In this document: in pieces, positions 25,088-33,477 of the stretch
How the letters are laid out: each line of letters starts with the position of its first letter
Numbering within the stretch: the stretch's first letter is position 1
Assembly: GCA_036478595.1 (NCBI GenBank)
Contig: JAZGEF010000036.1
Coordinates: forward strand, 1-64,000
From: Granulosicoccus sp036478595
GTDB lineage: Bacteria; Pseudomonadota; Gammaproteobacteria; Granulosicoccales; Granulosicoccaceae
Length of the DNA stretch: 64,000 nucleotides
Direction: 5' to 3'
Notes under the pieces: model-generated
What the model was told of the DNA's origin: nothing
Seen by the model: the letters and a program-made list of their open reading frames with translations, nothing else
The model's database searches: none
Made by a program: the position numbers and the translations under genes

Positions 25088-25281
25088 ATAGGCGATGACG
25101 GCTGTTATATCACCGTGATCTACGCAACACTAAACGAATAGCGCTGTTTCGCCAGCACATGCAGCGCGAGATCAAGCAAGCCACGAAATTATTTGAGGGT
25201 GCTATGCCACTGCCGAAAGTAGGGGCCTAGTTATTTTGTGATTGCTCGTGCAAGGTTATATACAGCTGTTGATTAGCGAGC

Positions 25282-26487
25282 TTATTGCCACCTCACGTCA
25301 AGTTTTTCTAGACCATGAAAATGAAAACTATCTTTGTACTGAGTTGGTGATTGTAAGCGCAAGCTTGGTAATCGTATAAACAACACCTGCAGTGCAATTC
25401 GTAATTCCAATTTGGATAAGTAAGCACCAACACAGAAGTGTGTGCCAGCACCAAGCGCTAATGTTGCACCATCTTTGCGTTTCGGGTCGAGTTGGTTGGC
25501 GTTAGTAAACCGAGTAGGGTCTCGATTAGCCGCTGCTAAAAGTAAGGCAACTTGTTGGTCTTTTTTTAGTCGTACTCCGAACCCAAGGTCTGCGTCTATT
25601 TGCGCGTATCGAGTAAAAAGATGTAGCGGTGGATCAAAGCGCAATGCTTCAGCCACTACCGCATCCGCTTGTTTGTCTGATTCGAGTAATTGCGTTCTAT
25701 GTTCAGGGTGCTCAATCAGCAATTTAATGGCGTTGCCTAACTGGTGTACGGTGGCTTCGTGCCCAGCATTGAGCAGAAGTATCGCTAACGAAATCATTTC
25801 TTCATCGCCAAGCTCGTGTTCATGTATCCATGACGATATCAAGTCGTCACCAGGCTGTTTGCGTTTCTCAGTTATCAGATTCTGAAGTCGTTGATCAAAT
25901 GCGTAAGCCGCCTGGTCTGCTGCCACTTCGTCTTGTTTGTTTTGAGTTAAGGTATAAACCTTAACCATCGCATGCGACCAATTGAGAAGTTGCCGCGATT
26001 CTTCAAGCGGTACACCGAGCATGCCTGCAATCACTCGCACAGGTATTGGCGCAGCATAGTCTTGCAATAGTTCGGCTCTGCCTTGTTGGATAATGTTGTC
26101 AATGCAATCGTTGGCGTGCTGCTGGATAATGGGCGCGAGCTTGTTAATTTCTTTGGTTACAAACGAGCGGTTTAAGCTGCGTCGCAGCCGTGTATGTTCT
26201 GGTGCTTCTAGGGCCAGAAGCGAGTAGCGTTCAACCGCCGCAAAGTGTTGTAAATGAGCGGGGTAATGGGGCTGTTCTCTACTATAGGGCAGCCGCGCGA
26301 AGGCTGTGCTCTTTAGTGTGCTGTCCACATGCTCAAAGCTTGTCAGACACCAAAGGTCGTAGTCATTCCAATATACCGGGCCAGGCACGCTGTGCAGCTC
26401 TTGGTAGATGGCGTAGGGATCTAAAAAGCATTCTTCCGAGCGTGGATCGATACTGAATTGCCTTGGACCTGTCCATTTCAATGGCAT
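25282..26487 (-). CDS. Cytochrome P450
   Basis: A soluble bacterial haem monooxygenase of 401 residues. The I-helix motif is L-L-N-A-G-H-E-A-T, the K-helix ExxR is E-A-L-R-F-D-P-P, and the haem-ligand loop is L-G-A-G-T-H-F-C-V-G with C352. The position seven before the cysteine is Leu instead of the usual Phe/Trp; Leu occurs there in some bacterial P450s. A strong GAGGGGG ribosome-binding site fixes the start at ATG 26487 rather than the upstream GTG. No ferredoxin or reductase gene is adjacent, so the redox partner is elsewhere. The substrate cannot be inferred. Confidence 0.93.
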   Translation of the reverse strand: MPLKWTGPRQFSIDPRSEECFLDPYAIYQELHSVPGPVYWNDYDLWCLTSFEHVDSTLKSTAFARLPYSREQPHYPAHLQHFAAVERYSLLALEAPEHTRLRRSLNRSFVTKEINKLAPIIQQHANDCIDNIIQQGRAELLQDYAAPIPVRVIAGMLGVPLEESRQLLNWSHAMVKVYTLTQNKQDEVAADQAAYAFDQRLQNLITEKRKQPGDDLISSWIHEHELGDEEMISLAILLLNAGHEATVHQLGNAIKLLIEHPEHRTQLLESDKQADAVVAEALRFDPPLHLFTRYAQIDADLGFGVRLKKDQQVALLLAAANRDPTRFTNANQLDPKRKDGATLALGAGTHFCVGAYLSKLELRIALQVLFIRLPSLRLQSPTQYKDSFHFHGLEKLDVRWQ

Positions 26488-26609
26488 ACTGCCCCCTCTA
26501 TTTGGGAAATGTGACACGATTCACACACCATATCGGTTGCGCGCGTGATAGCTGGGTATTCTAGTGCGTATTTTGCAGTAGACAGTGCAGACCGAGTGAA
26601 CTGCGGGCC

Positions 26610-28268
26610 ATGAATACCAAATTACTGTTGGTGGAACCCTCTGCCACGATGCGCTACGTCCTGGAAGATTACGCGCACTCGTTGGGTTATGAGGTGGAAG
26701 CTGTAGAGGAATATCGCCAAGCCAAGGACGCGCTGAATGAACAATTCCGTGCCTTTGAGGGCGACTATGCCGGCGTTTTGCTTGGCTGGCCTGCTGTGCC
26801 AGATGCAGAAGCAGATGGCTTTGCTCAACTACTGGAACAAGACGAATTTATCGATCTGCCTGTGGTGGTGATGTCCACCGATATGCGTTCATCAACACGC
26901 GCCTGGGTTGCTGGCAGAGAAACCACCAGTTTACTCTCCTGGAAAGAATATCAAAATGTTGAAGGGCAGCTTGCACGCATGTTAGCGCCAAGCGATACCG
27001 GTCACCAAGAAATTAATCCCAAGTTCGATAACAACGACATCCACCTGTTGGTAGTTGATGATTCCATCAGCATCCGCTATGCCTTGCGTGACCTGTTTGA
27101 GCTGCAAGGGTATCGCGTCACTCTGGCGGCAACCCATGAGGAAGCGGTAGCGCTGGCTAAAACCCATCAAATGGATCTCGCCATATTGGATTTTTATCTT
27201 CAAGATGGATCAGGCGATGTGCTGTGTCGTGAGCTAACGCATGATCCAGCTACTGGCAACATCACTTGTGCGATGCTAACGGGTACTTATTCTGATCACA
27301 TTATCAAACGTAGTTTGCGTGCAGGTGCCGTCGAGTGTATGTTTAAGAATGAGTCAAGTGAATTGATCCTATCTAGAGTCGATGCCTTGTCACGCATTAT
27401 AAGGCAGCGAGAAGCGTTGATTAACAGTCGCATCAGTTTGGATAAAATAGTCGACACCTTAGCTGGCGCAACCTTGCTGGTAGATGGCAAACACCGAATC
27501 AGTTACGTCAGCCCAAAAGCACTTGGCCTGCTCAAACAAGCAACGGATGAAGCGTTAATTGGTACACCGGTTACCGAGTTTCTAGGCACGACAGGATTTG
27601 CAGGAGAAACAGAGCAATGGCATGACGTAATGTGGTCTATGTCCGAAAACAAGTTGACCCCTCTGCGCTTTCGCAAACAGGCGATAGGCAGTGCCAACGA
27701 AATATTGCTTTACTTACAAGAGCGTGAGGAAAATTCAGCTGCAAATCTGCAAATAAGCGCGCTCAGTGAGTCGATGATTGAACGTTTCCCGCGTGGCGGA
27801 GACTTTCTTGAGTGTCTTGGCGAATACCTAATGCAACAAAGCAATCCTGAAGGGTTTATTAGTTTGTTGTTAATAGAAGTTGATAACCATGACCAGGATC
27901 TTGCCAACGAGGATTATCAGCAGCTAGAAGAAGACTTGTTGGGCTTTTATCGATTGCCAAAGCACATGGCTAGAATCGCTGACAATCGCCTGGCATTTAT
28001 ACTGCGACATAAAACAGAACCAGAAGGTTACCTGATGACACGCAAGCTGATGCAATTGTGTAATGGCGTTGAGCTGCCGGGGCACGATCAGAGCTTGCAA
28101 TCCACTGCCTGCCTAGTAGGCCTTGCAAACAACGCAGCCCTTACCAGCCGTGAGCTACTGCAGCGTGTATCACTTGGCCTGGATTTAGTCAGCCAACGCG
28201 GCAGTGATCAAGCCTTGCTACTGGATGTCAAAAAAATGTTGCCGGTTTATCCAGGTAATGGCCGCTAG
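26610..28268 (+). CDS. Two-receiver response regulator with PAS and degenerate GGDEF-like domain
   Basis: A 552-residue cytoplasmic regulator. The first receiver (1-125) lacks the phosphorylated Asp: the expected place reads L-L-G-W-P. The second receiver (143-265) is complete, with D150-D151, D194 (I-L-D-F-Y), a Thr in M-L-T-G-T and a Lys in M-F-K-N-E. A PAS-like segment follows (about 285-375), then a C-terminal region with the length and hydrophobic pattern of a GGDEF domain (L-L-L-I-E-V-D-N-H-D, later T-A-C-L-V-G-L-A) but no GGDEF motif. It therefore probably does not make c-di-GMP. It is divergent from the P450 gene. No kinase is adjacent. Confidence 0.8.
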   Translation: MNTKLLLVEPSATMRYVLEDYAHSLGYEVEAVEEYRQAKDALNEQFRAFEGDYAGVLLGWPAVPDAEADGFAQLLEQDEFIDLPVVVMSTDMRSSTRAWVAGRETTSLLSWKEYQNVEGQLARMLAPSDTGHQEINPKFDNNDIHLLVVDDSISIRYALRDLFELQGYRVTLAATHEEAVALAKTHQMDLAILDFYLQDGSGDVLCRELTHDPATGNITCAMLTGTYSDHIIKRSLRAGAVECMFKNESSELILSRVDALSRIIRQREALINSRISLDKIVDTLAGATLLVDGKHRISYVSPKALGLLKQATDEALIGTPVTEFLGTTGFAGETEQWHDVMWSMSENKLTPLRFRKQAIGSANEILLYLQEREENSAANLQISALSESMIERFPRGGDFLECLGEYLMQQSNPEGFISLLLIEVDNHDQDLANEDYQQLEEDLLGFYRLPKHMARIADNRLAFILRHKTEPEGYLMTRKLMQLCNGVELPGHDQSLQSTACLVGLANNAALTSRELLQRVSLGLDLVSQRGSDQALLLDVKKMLPVYPGNGR

Positions 28269-28269
28269 T

Positions 28270-29226
28270 TCATTTTAAATATTCGCATGCGCGCCGCATT
28301 GCATGATTGGCCACAGCGGACCTGTTGCGCACCCAAAGCCAGCTATGGCCCAAGCCTTTTTCAATATTGACCACCGCAGGTGTGCCTGCTGCTTGAAGCT
28401 TGTGCGCGTATTCGATACCGTCATCACGCAAGGGATCAAACTCGGCCACGCTGATATAACATTTAGGTAAGCTAGAAAAATCCGTAGCGGTTAATGGTGC
28501 AGACAATTTGTCGGGTAATATCGCGCTGCCAGTATAAGATTGGAAGTAGTAAGTCATATCACTTCGGCTTAAGCCAGGTATGTCTTCGTTTTCATCGAAA
28601 GAGGGTAGGCTGTTATCCGCGCTCAAGCCCGGGTAAATCAATACCTGTGATGCAATATTGATATCACTGCCTCGGTAAGCCATGGCTAGAGCAGCGCAAA
28701 GATTACCCCCTGCGCTGTCTCCCATTAGGCTAATTTGGTCGTGATGTATTGCAAGTTCGTCCGCGTGGCTAACCATGTAACGCAGTGCATCGATACAATC
28801 ATGTAGGGCATCCGGGAAGATGGTCTCTGGGGAGAGCCGGTAATCAATCGCCATTACCTGTCCGCCCGTTTGCCTGACTATGTCGGCACAGATACCTGCG
28901 TGTGTGTCCAAGTCACCAACCACCCAGCCACCGCCATGAATAAATAGACACGTGGGCAGTGGGCCAACTCTGGAAGGGGGAGTGAACAGACGTAACTTGA
29001 TGCTATTGCCATCGCGCCCTGTCAGGCTTAAATCGCGCGTTGCAATAGAATCATCTACCGGCCCGTTAAAAATAAGCACTTGTTCTTGATAGCGCTGCCG
29101 TAGTTGTTTTACTGTGGGTGTGGTTTGGGTGTCGAGCTCGGTGGCAAAGCCGATCAGCAGTTGCTGAAACTCTGTGCACATGGTTTGTTTAGCACGGCTT
29201 GGGATCATACTGCAACACTTAGGCAT
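28270..29226 (-). CDS. HSL-family (type IV) esterase/lipase
   Basis: A 318-residue alpha/beta-hydrolase of the hormone-sensitive-lipase group, acting on short- to medium-chain esters. The oxyanion motif F-I-H-G-G-G-W (about 97-103) and the nucleophile elbow G-D-S-A-G-G-N are present. The acid is in E-F-D-P-L-R-D-D and the histidine in G-L-G-H-S-W. ATG 29226 is the longest start; ATG 29181 (M-C-T-E-F) fits the family length about as well. The stop lies one base from the end of the regulator gene, convergent. Confidence 0.88.
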   Translation of the reverse strand: MPKCCSMIPSRAKQTMCTEFQQLLIGFATELDTQTTPTVKQLRQRYQEQVLIFNGPVDDSIATRDLSLTGRDGNSIKLRLFTPPSRVGPLPTCLFIHGGGWVVGDLDTHAGICADIVRQTGGQVMAIDYRLSPETIFPDALHDCIDALRYMVSHADELAIHHDQISLMGDSAGGNLCAALAMAYRGSDINIASQVLIYPGLSADNSLPSFDENEDIPGLSRSDMTYYFQSYTGSAILPDKLSAPLTATDFSSLPKCYISVAEFDPLRDDGIEYAHKLQAAGTPAVVNIEKGLGHSWLWVRNRSAVANHAMRRACEYLK

Positions 29227-29239
29227 ACATGTAATGCTG

Positions 29240-30775
29240 TTAGTCTACCATTGCTACTTTCTGCCGATTTGTGTCGCGGCGTTGCTCAAGGATGTACACC
29301 ATATCGTTAGCCCAGCTTAAGCTTGTGCCGTCACCACTTACAGCCAAGCGGTAGGGTTGTTGCGCAAGCGACAAAGCACCGAGTAGATCGAAACTCTGAA
29401 GCAAACTTTTTTTGTTCATTTGGTAAATCTGTATCTGTTGTTGCGCGGTGTCGCTCCAGCTCAAATAACTGGTTTGTAAGTCATCGCTACTGGCAAACAC
29501 CAACTGATCTGGTGGTCCGCCTGCAAAGGCTTCGCTCTGCACGGATAGCACGGTTACTCGATCATCAGTGATCGCTGCATGCCACACACTGGGCGATGCC
29601 TGGCTATTCTCTTCACTTTGCCAAGCAGCCAGTAGGATTTCGTCACCGCGGGTATTGATCTGAATGGTTGCCCCTGCCGTAGAGATTAGTGGCATTCCGC
29701 TAGAGATAAGCGATTGCTCATAGGACTGTTCGATCAAAGTTGAACGGTTTAATTCTATGCCTCCACCGTTTTTTTGGCTTAACCAGGCCAGTTGGGTAAG
29801 ATCCGGTGAGGCGTCCCAAGTCAGTATGGGCGTCTCTTTGCTGACGGTGCTTGTTTCGCTGTAATCCAGATCCGCTCTTGAATAACGAGAGACCCCGTTT
29901 TGCTTGATCACAAGCAATGCCGATGCGTCGCCTGCCATCGCGATCAGGTTGCCGGGCGCGGGTAGTTCGTCTGCTACATAGGATGTATCCCACTGACTGG
30001 TTTCAAACCAAGCTTCACCCAAACGGTCGAAGACACTGATGTTAATTTCGCTATCTTGTGGGTGGTACACCGCAATCGCTATAGTATCTCCCGTGTCTGA
30101 CATTGCTACATCCACTGAGGTGCCTGCTTTGTCACCTAAACCTGCTGGGCTAATACTGCTGGCGTACACCCAGCTAGAGCGCAGTTTAAAATGCACTTCT
30201 GCACTTTGTGTATTCTTGCTAACTGCTACAAGCACGTTGCCGCGCCGATTGAGAGTCGGTTGCCAGAGTACATCGCTTCCGCCTTCGGCAAGCGTTAGTT
30301 GCGTTGCGGTCGGTGGTGTGTTGGCAGCGGTTCGATAGGAGCTAACGCAATTAGTACTTGTGCAAAGTTCAATTCTGTATAACCAATTTTTCGGGTCAGT
30401 TTGTTTTGGATCTACGTTAAGTATGAAATTGTTTTCGGTTACGCTAATTTGATCGCTAATAAGCTCTTCAGCCGCTGTTATGGTATTAAATGCGAACAAG
30501 CTAACCTTGCTGATTTCAGCATGTGTTTTCCAAGCCGGAATTTGCCAAGAGAATGTCAGCGATTGATTACTATAGATAATATCAAGCGGCGGTGCTAGTG
30601 GTGCAATAAGGGTATCATCGCTCAAGTCGGCAACTGGCGAAACCGGATCAGCTAACGGCAATTCAGATTGAACAATCGTTTTGGATGAGTCGCAGGCGGT
30701 TAGTGCGAACAAGGCGCAAACACCTAATAGGCGGCGCTGACTCCGCAAAGTCAATTTAATGGGGCTGGGAATCAA
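29240..30775 (-). CDS. Probable lipoprotein with a beta-propeller-like body
   Basis: The 511-residue product starts with a basic stretch, a hydrophobic run and the lipobox L-T-A-C (cysteine at about residue 28), so it should be lipid-anchored. Residues about 60-150 look like a fibronectin-III-type domain (T-F-S-W-Q-I-P, W-L-Y-R-I-E-L-C). The rest has WD40-like or Kelch-like periodicity: repeated A-x-D-x-S or G-D-x-T-I-A-I strands about 45 residues apart. I recognise no catalytic motif. It could be a surface or periplasmic binding protein. The stop lies 13 bases before the esterase start, so the two may be cotranscribed. Confidence 0.6.
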   Translation of the reverse strand: MIPSPIKLTLRSQRRLLGVCALFALTACDSSKTIVQSELPLADPVSPVADLSDDTLIAPLAPPLDIIYSNQSLTFSWQIPAWKTHAEISKVSLFAFNTITAAEELISDQISVTENNFILNVDPKQTDPKNWLYRIELCTSTNCVSSYRTAANTPPTATQLTLAEGGSDVLWQPTLNRRGNVLVAVSKNTQSAEVHFKLRSSWVYASSISPAGLGDKAGTSVDVAMSDTGDTIAIAVYHPQDSEINISVFDRLGEAWFETSQWDTSYVADELPAPGNLIAMAGDASALLVIKQNGVSRYSRADLDYSETSTVSKETPILTWDASPDLTQLAWLSQKNGGGIELNRSTLIEQSYEQSLISSGMPLISTAGATIQINTRGDEILLAAWQSEENSQASPSVWHAAITDDRVTVLSVQSEAFAGGPPDQLVFASSDDLQTSYLSWSDTAQQQIQIYQMNKKSLLQSFDLLGALSLAQQPYRLAVSGDGTSLSWANDMVYILEQRRDTNRQKVAMVD

Positions 30776-30806
30776 TTACGTTCTACCGTCCTTGAGGAAA
30801 GATAAA

Positions 30807-30892
30807 ATGCGGTGCTGGTAGTTTTCGGCTTAACGATATATTCGGTTTTAGCCGTCTGATTTTAGTATCCCGAAATACTGTCAGCACCGCAT
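30807..30892. other. Nested, cloverleaf-like intergenic structure
   Basis: An outer perfect 11-bp stem (ATGCGGTGCTG at 30807-30817 and CAGCACCGCAT at 30882-30892) encloses two inner hairpins. One joins CGGCT near 30826 with AGCCG near 30852. The other is AGTAT with ATACT (about 30864-30879). It lies in the 222-base gap between the lipoprotein gene and the VWA gene, both on the minus strand. On that strand a T-rich stretch follows the outer stem, so it could end transcription from the VWA gene or sit in the leader of the lipoprotein gene. No known riboswitch is recognised. Confidence 0.5.
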
Positions 30893-30997
30893 ATATAAAG
30901 CTGCAAGAACTGAACCGAAAAAGGCTGGATGATGGGGGCTCGTGAGTTGTGGCGAAAATTGGCCAGGAGATGGGTGATTCGCGGGCTGTAGCCTGTT

Positions 30998-32209
30998 CTA
31001 GTTGTCTGTCTGGATCCTGGCGTTTTTGCTGATCGGGGTTTTTAAGGTGTCAATCGCTTGTTGGATGCCGTCAACGCTCAGGCTATGCATACGGCCCTGT
31101 ATTAGTTGATGGGTCATTTGTATGGATTGAGTGCGGGGCCAATAATTGGGGCTTTCGGGGTTTAGCCAAACGCAATTAGGGAAGGCTGTTAGCAAACGGT
31201 TAAACCAAACGCTGCCAGCTTCTTCGTTCCAGTGCTCTACGCTGCCACCAGGCATTGAAATTTCGTAGGGGCTCATGGTGGCATCACCAACAATGATCAG
31301 CTTATAACTCGAATTGTAAGTGCGTATGAGTTCATTCAAGCTGATGGTGTCAGTGTGGCGACGGCTATTATTGCGCCATACTTTTTCGTAAATGAAATTA
31401 TGAAAATACAAATGCTCGAGATGTTTAAATTCAGCTCGTACTGCAGAAAACAGCGTCTCGCAGATTGCGCTGTGATAATCCATCGAGCCACCAATATCCA
31501 GTAATAGCAACACTTTTACGCTATTGCGGCGCTCGGCTCGCATTTTGATATCCAGCATGCCTGCATTGTTGGCAGTTGAACGGATGGTGTTATCCATGTC
31601 CAAAGTATCGGGTTTGCCATCGCGTGCTAGGCGACGTAACTTACGTAAGGCCATTTTGAAATTTCGCGTGCCTAACTCTTGTTTGCCGTCCAGATCCTTA
31701 AAGCGACGTTGCTCCCACACTTTTACCGCACGCCTGTGCTTAGATTTTCCCCCAATGCGCACACCTTCAGGGTTGTAGCCACCATGGCCAAATGGGGATG
31801 TGCCACCGGTGCCTATCCATTTTTTGCCCCCTTGATGTCTGTCGGCTTGTTCGGCAAGGCGTTCTTCTAGTGTCTGCATTAGTTTGTCCCAACCCCCCAG
31901 TGCCTCTACCATCGCTTTTTGCTCAACACTTAGCGATGAGGGATCGTTAAGCTTCAACCACTCGTCGGGTATCGATTTTAAGGTGTCATCAAATAGTTTT
32001 TCCTTGCCTGCCCAGTAGTTCTGGAATACCTGGTCAAACTGATCGTATTGGGATTCATCCTTGATTAGGCAGAGGCGTGAGAAACTATAGAAGTGATTGA
32101 GATCGTATACGCCTAAATGTTTCGACATACCCTCAAGCAGGCCGAGATACTCGCCGGTTGATACCGGCAGCCCTTCGGCACGTAATCGATAGAAGAAGTC
32201 TAGTAGCAC
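30998..32209 (-). CDS. VWA-domain protein (CoxE-like)
   Basis: A 403-residue protein in the CoxE-like group whose C-terminal half is a von Willebrand A domain. The MIDAS motif is L-L-L-D-I-G-G-S-M (a D-x-G-x-S form). The N-terminal half is basic and helical, with a Gly/Lys-rich spacer around 130-160. These proteins work with the MoxR ATPase to assemble or mature metal centres or to regulate partner enzymes, but the client here is unknown. It starts six bases downstream of moxR on the same strand. Confidence 0.85.
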   Translation of the reverse strand: MLLDFFYRLRAEGLPVSTGEYLGLLEGMSKHLGVYDLNHFYSFSRLCLIKDESQYDQFDQVFQNYWAGKEKLFDDTLKSIPDEWLKLNDPSSLSVEQKAMVEALGGWDKLMQTLEERLAEQADRHQGGKKWIGTGGTSPFGHGGYNPEGVRIGGKSKHRRAVKVWEQRRFKDLDGKQELGTRNFKMALRKLRRLARDGKPDTLDMDNTIRSTANNAGMLDIKMRAERRNSVKVLLLLDIGGSMDYHSAICETLFSAVRAEFKHLEHLYFHNFIYEKVWRNNSRRHTDTISLNELIRTYNSSYKLIIVGDATMSPYEISMPGGSVEHWNEEAGSVWFNRLLTAFPNCVWLNPESPNYWPRTQSIQMTHQLIQGRMHSLSVDGIQQAIDTLKTPISKNARIQTDN

Positions 32210-32215
32210 GGTGTA

Positions 32216-33052
32216 TTATCGATTACGTTGCTTGTGCAAGAAGATCAGCCGTTCAAATAAATGAATATCTTGTTCATTTTTTAACAAGGCGCCATGCATC
32301 TTTGGCAGAATGGTGCGTGGCTCGCTGGCGCCTAACATCTCAGGTGATAAATCATCTGCAGTCAACAGTTTTAACCAATCCAGTAGTTCTGAGGTAGAGG
32401 GTTTTTTCTTAAGGCCAGGTACATCACGCAGATCAAAAAACACAGAAAGCGCAGCACTGAGCAAATCTTTTTTAATATCAGGGTAATGCGCGTGCACAAT
32501 ACGCTGCATTGTGCTGCTATCGGGGAATGCGATGTAGTGAAAGAAGCAACGCCGCAAGAATGCATCAGGTAGCTCTTTTTCGTTGTTGCTGGTGATGATA
32601 ACCAATGGCCGATGTTTGGCCGCCACCGTTGTACGAGTTTCATGTACATCAAATGACATTCGATCAAGCTCTTGCAGTAAGTCGTTAGGAAACTCAATGT
32701 CGGCTTTATCGATTTCATCAATCAGCACTACCGATTGCTCATCACAATCAAATGCATCCCACAGCACACCAGGCACAATATAGTTGCCGATGTCATGTAC
32801 CTTGTTGTCGCCTAGTTGCGAATCTCGCAATCGCGATACGGCATCGTATTCATATAAACCATTCTGTGCCCGTGTAGTTGATTTGATGTGCCACTGATAC
32901 AGGGGGGCTTTTAGACGTTCTGCAATCTCAATGGCTAACTGTGTTTTGCCGGTACCGGGCTCACCCTTAACTAATAATGGTCTACTCAGAGTAAGCGCTG
33001 CGTCGATGGCCATCTGCAGCTCATCGGTGACAATATATTCTGCTTGGCTCAT
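32216..33052 (-). CDS. MoxR-family AAA+ ATPase
   Basis: A 278-residue AAA+ ATPase of the MoxR type, thought to act as a chaperone together with VWA proteins. Walker A is G-E-P-G-T-G-K-T (about 31-38), Walker B is V-L-I-D-E-I-D-K-A-D, and sensor 1 N is in I-I-T-S-N-N-E-K. The ATG start (33052) overlaps the TGA of the HIT gene by four bases (ATGA), so hit, moxR and vwa form one coupled unit. Confidence 0.9.
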   Translation of the reverse strand: MSQAEYIVTDELQMAIDAALTLSRPLLVKGEPGTGKTQLAIEIAERLKAPLYQWHIKSTTRAQNGLYEYDAVSRLRDSQLGDNKVHDIGNYIVPGVLWDAFDCDEQSVVLIDEIDKADIEFPNDLLQELDRMSFDVHETRTTVAAKHRPLVIITSNNEKELPDAFLRRCFFHYIAFPDSSTMQRIVHAHYPDIKKDLLSAALSVFFDLRDVPGLKKKPSTSELLDWLKLLTADDLSPEMLGASEPRTILPKMHGALLKNEQDIHLFERLIFLHKQRNR

Positions 33053-33411
33053 GAGCTAGTTTTTCGTATCAGCATCGGGCCAACGTCAGCACCACCTAAT
33101 AGATGCATATGCAAATGAGGTACTTCCTGCCGACCGTGCTCTTTGCAATTGATAATTAGGCGGTACCCGCTTTCAGCAATGCCGGCTTGCCGGGCAAGCT
33201 TTTTAGCGACAGTGAGCATTCGCCCTAATGTGGGCTCATCACCTGCTTCGACGTCGTCCGCGGTTGGGATGATTTTATTGGGCACAATTAAAATATGCGT
33301 GGGCAATGCCGGGCTTATATCCGTAAACGCTGTTACCAGATCGTCCTGGTAGAGCATGTCTGAGGGTATTTGCTTTTGGACAATTTTGCTAAATAGCGTT
33401 TCTTCTGCCAT
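33049..33411 (-). CDS. HIT-family nucleotide hydrolase (HinT-like)
   Basis: A 120-residue purine-nucleoside phosphoramidase-like protein. The HIT motif is H99-L-H101-M-H103-L-L, and the N-terminal pattern F-S-K-I-V-Q-K-Q-I-P is typical of HinT. The frame continues 36 codons further upstream, but ATG 33411 (M-A-E-E-T) is the family start. It heads the hit-moxR-vwa unit, and its ATG is 66 bases from the divergent oxidoreductase gene. Confidence 0.92.
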   Translation of the reverse strand: MAEETLFSKIVQKQIPSDMLYQDDLVTAFTDISPALPTHILIVPNKIIPTADDVEAGDEPTLGRMLTVAKKLARQAGIAESGYRLIINCKEHGRQEVPHLHMHLLGGADVGPMLIRKTSS

Positions 33412-33477
33412 GGTGCGTTCTCTGCTGGGCCAGAGCAGATTATACTGCTTGTGCCTTGCAAACGGACCCGATAGAGA

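Noticed and set aside
24600..25091. A 163-residue open frame on the + strand over the OsmC-like gene
   Set aside because: Exact antisense of the OsmC-like gene, no family resemblance, no ribosome-binding site.
25101..25230. Helix-like peptide frame on the + strand upstream of the OsmC-like gene
   Set aside because: No plausible start or family match, and bounded by stops; probably chance.
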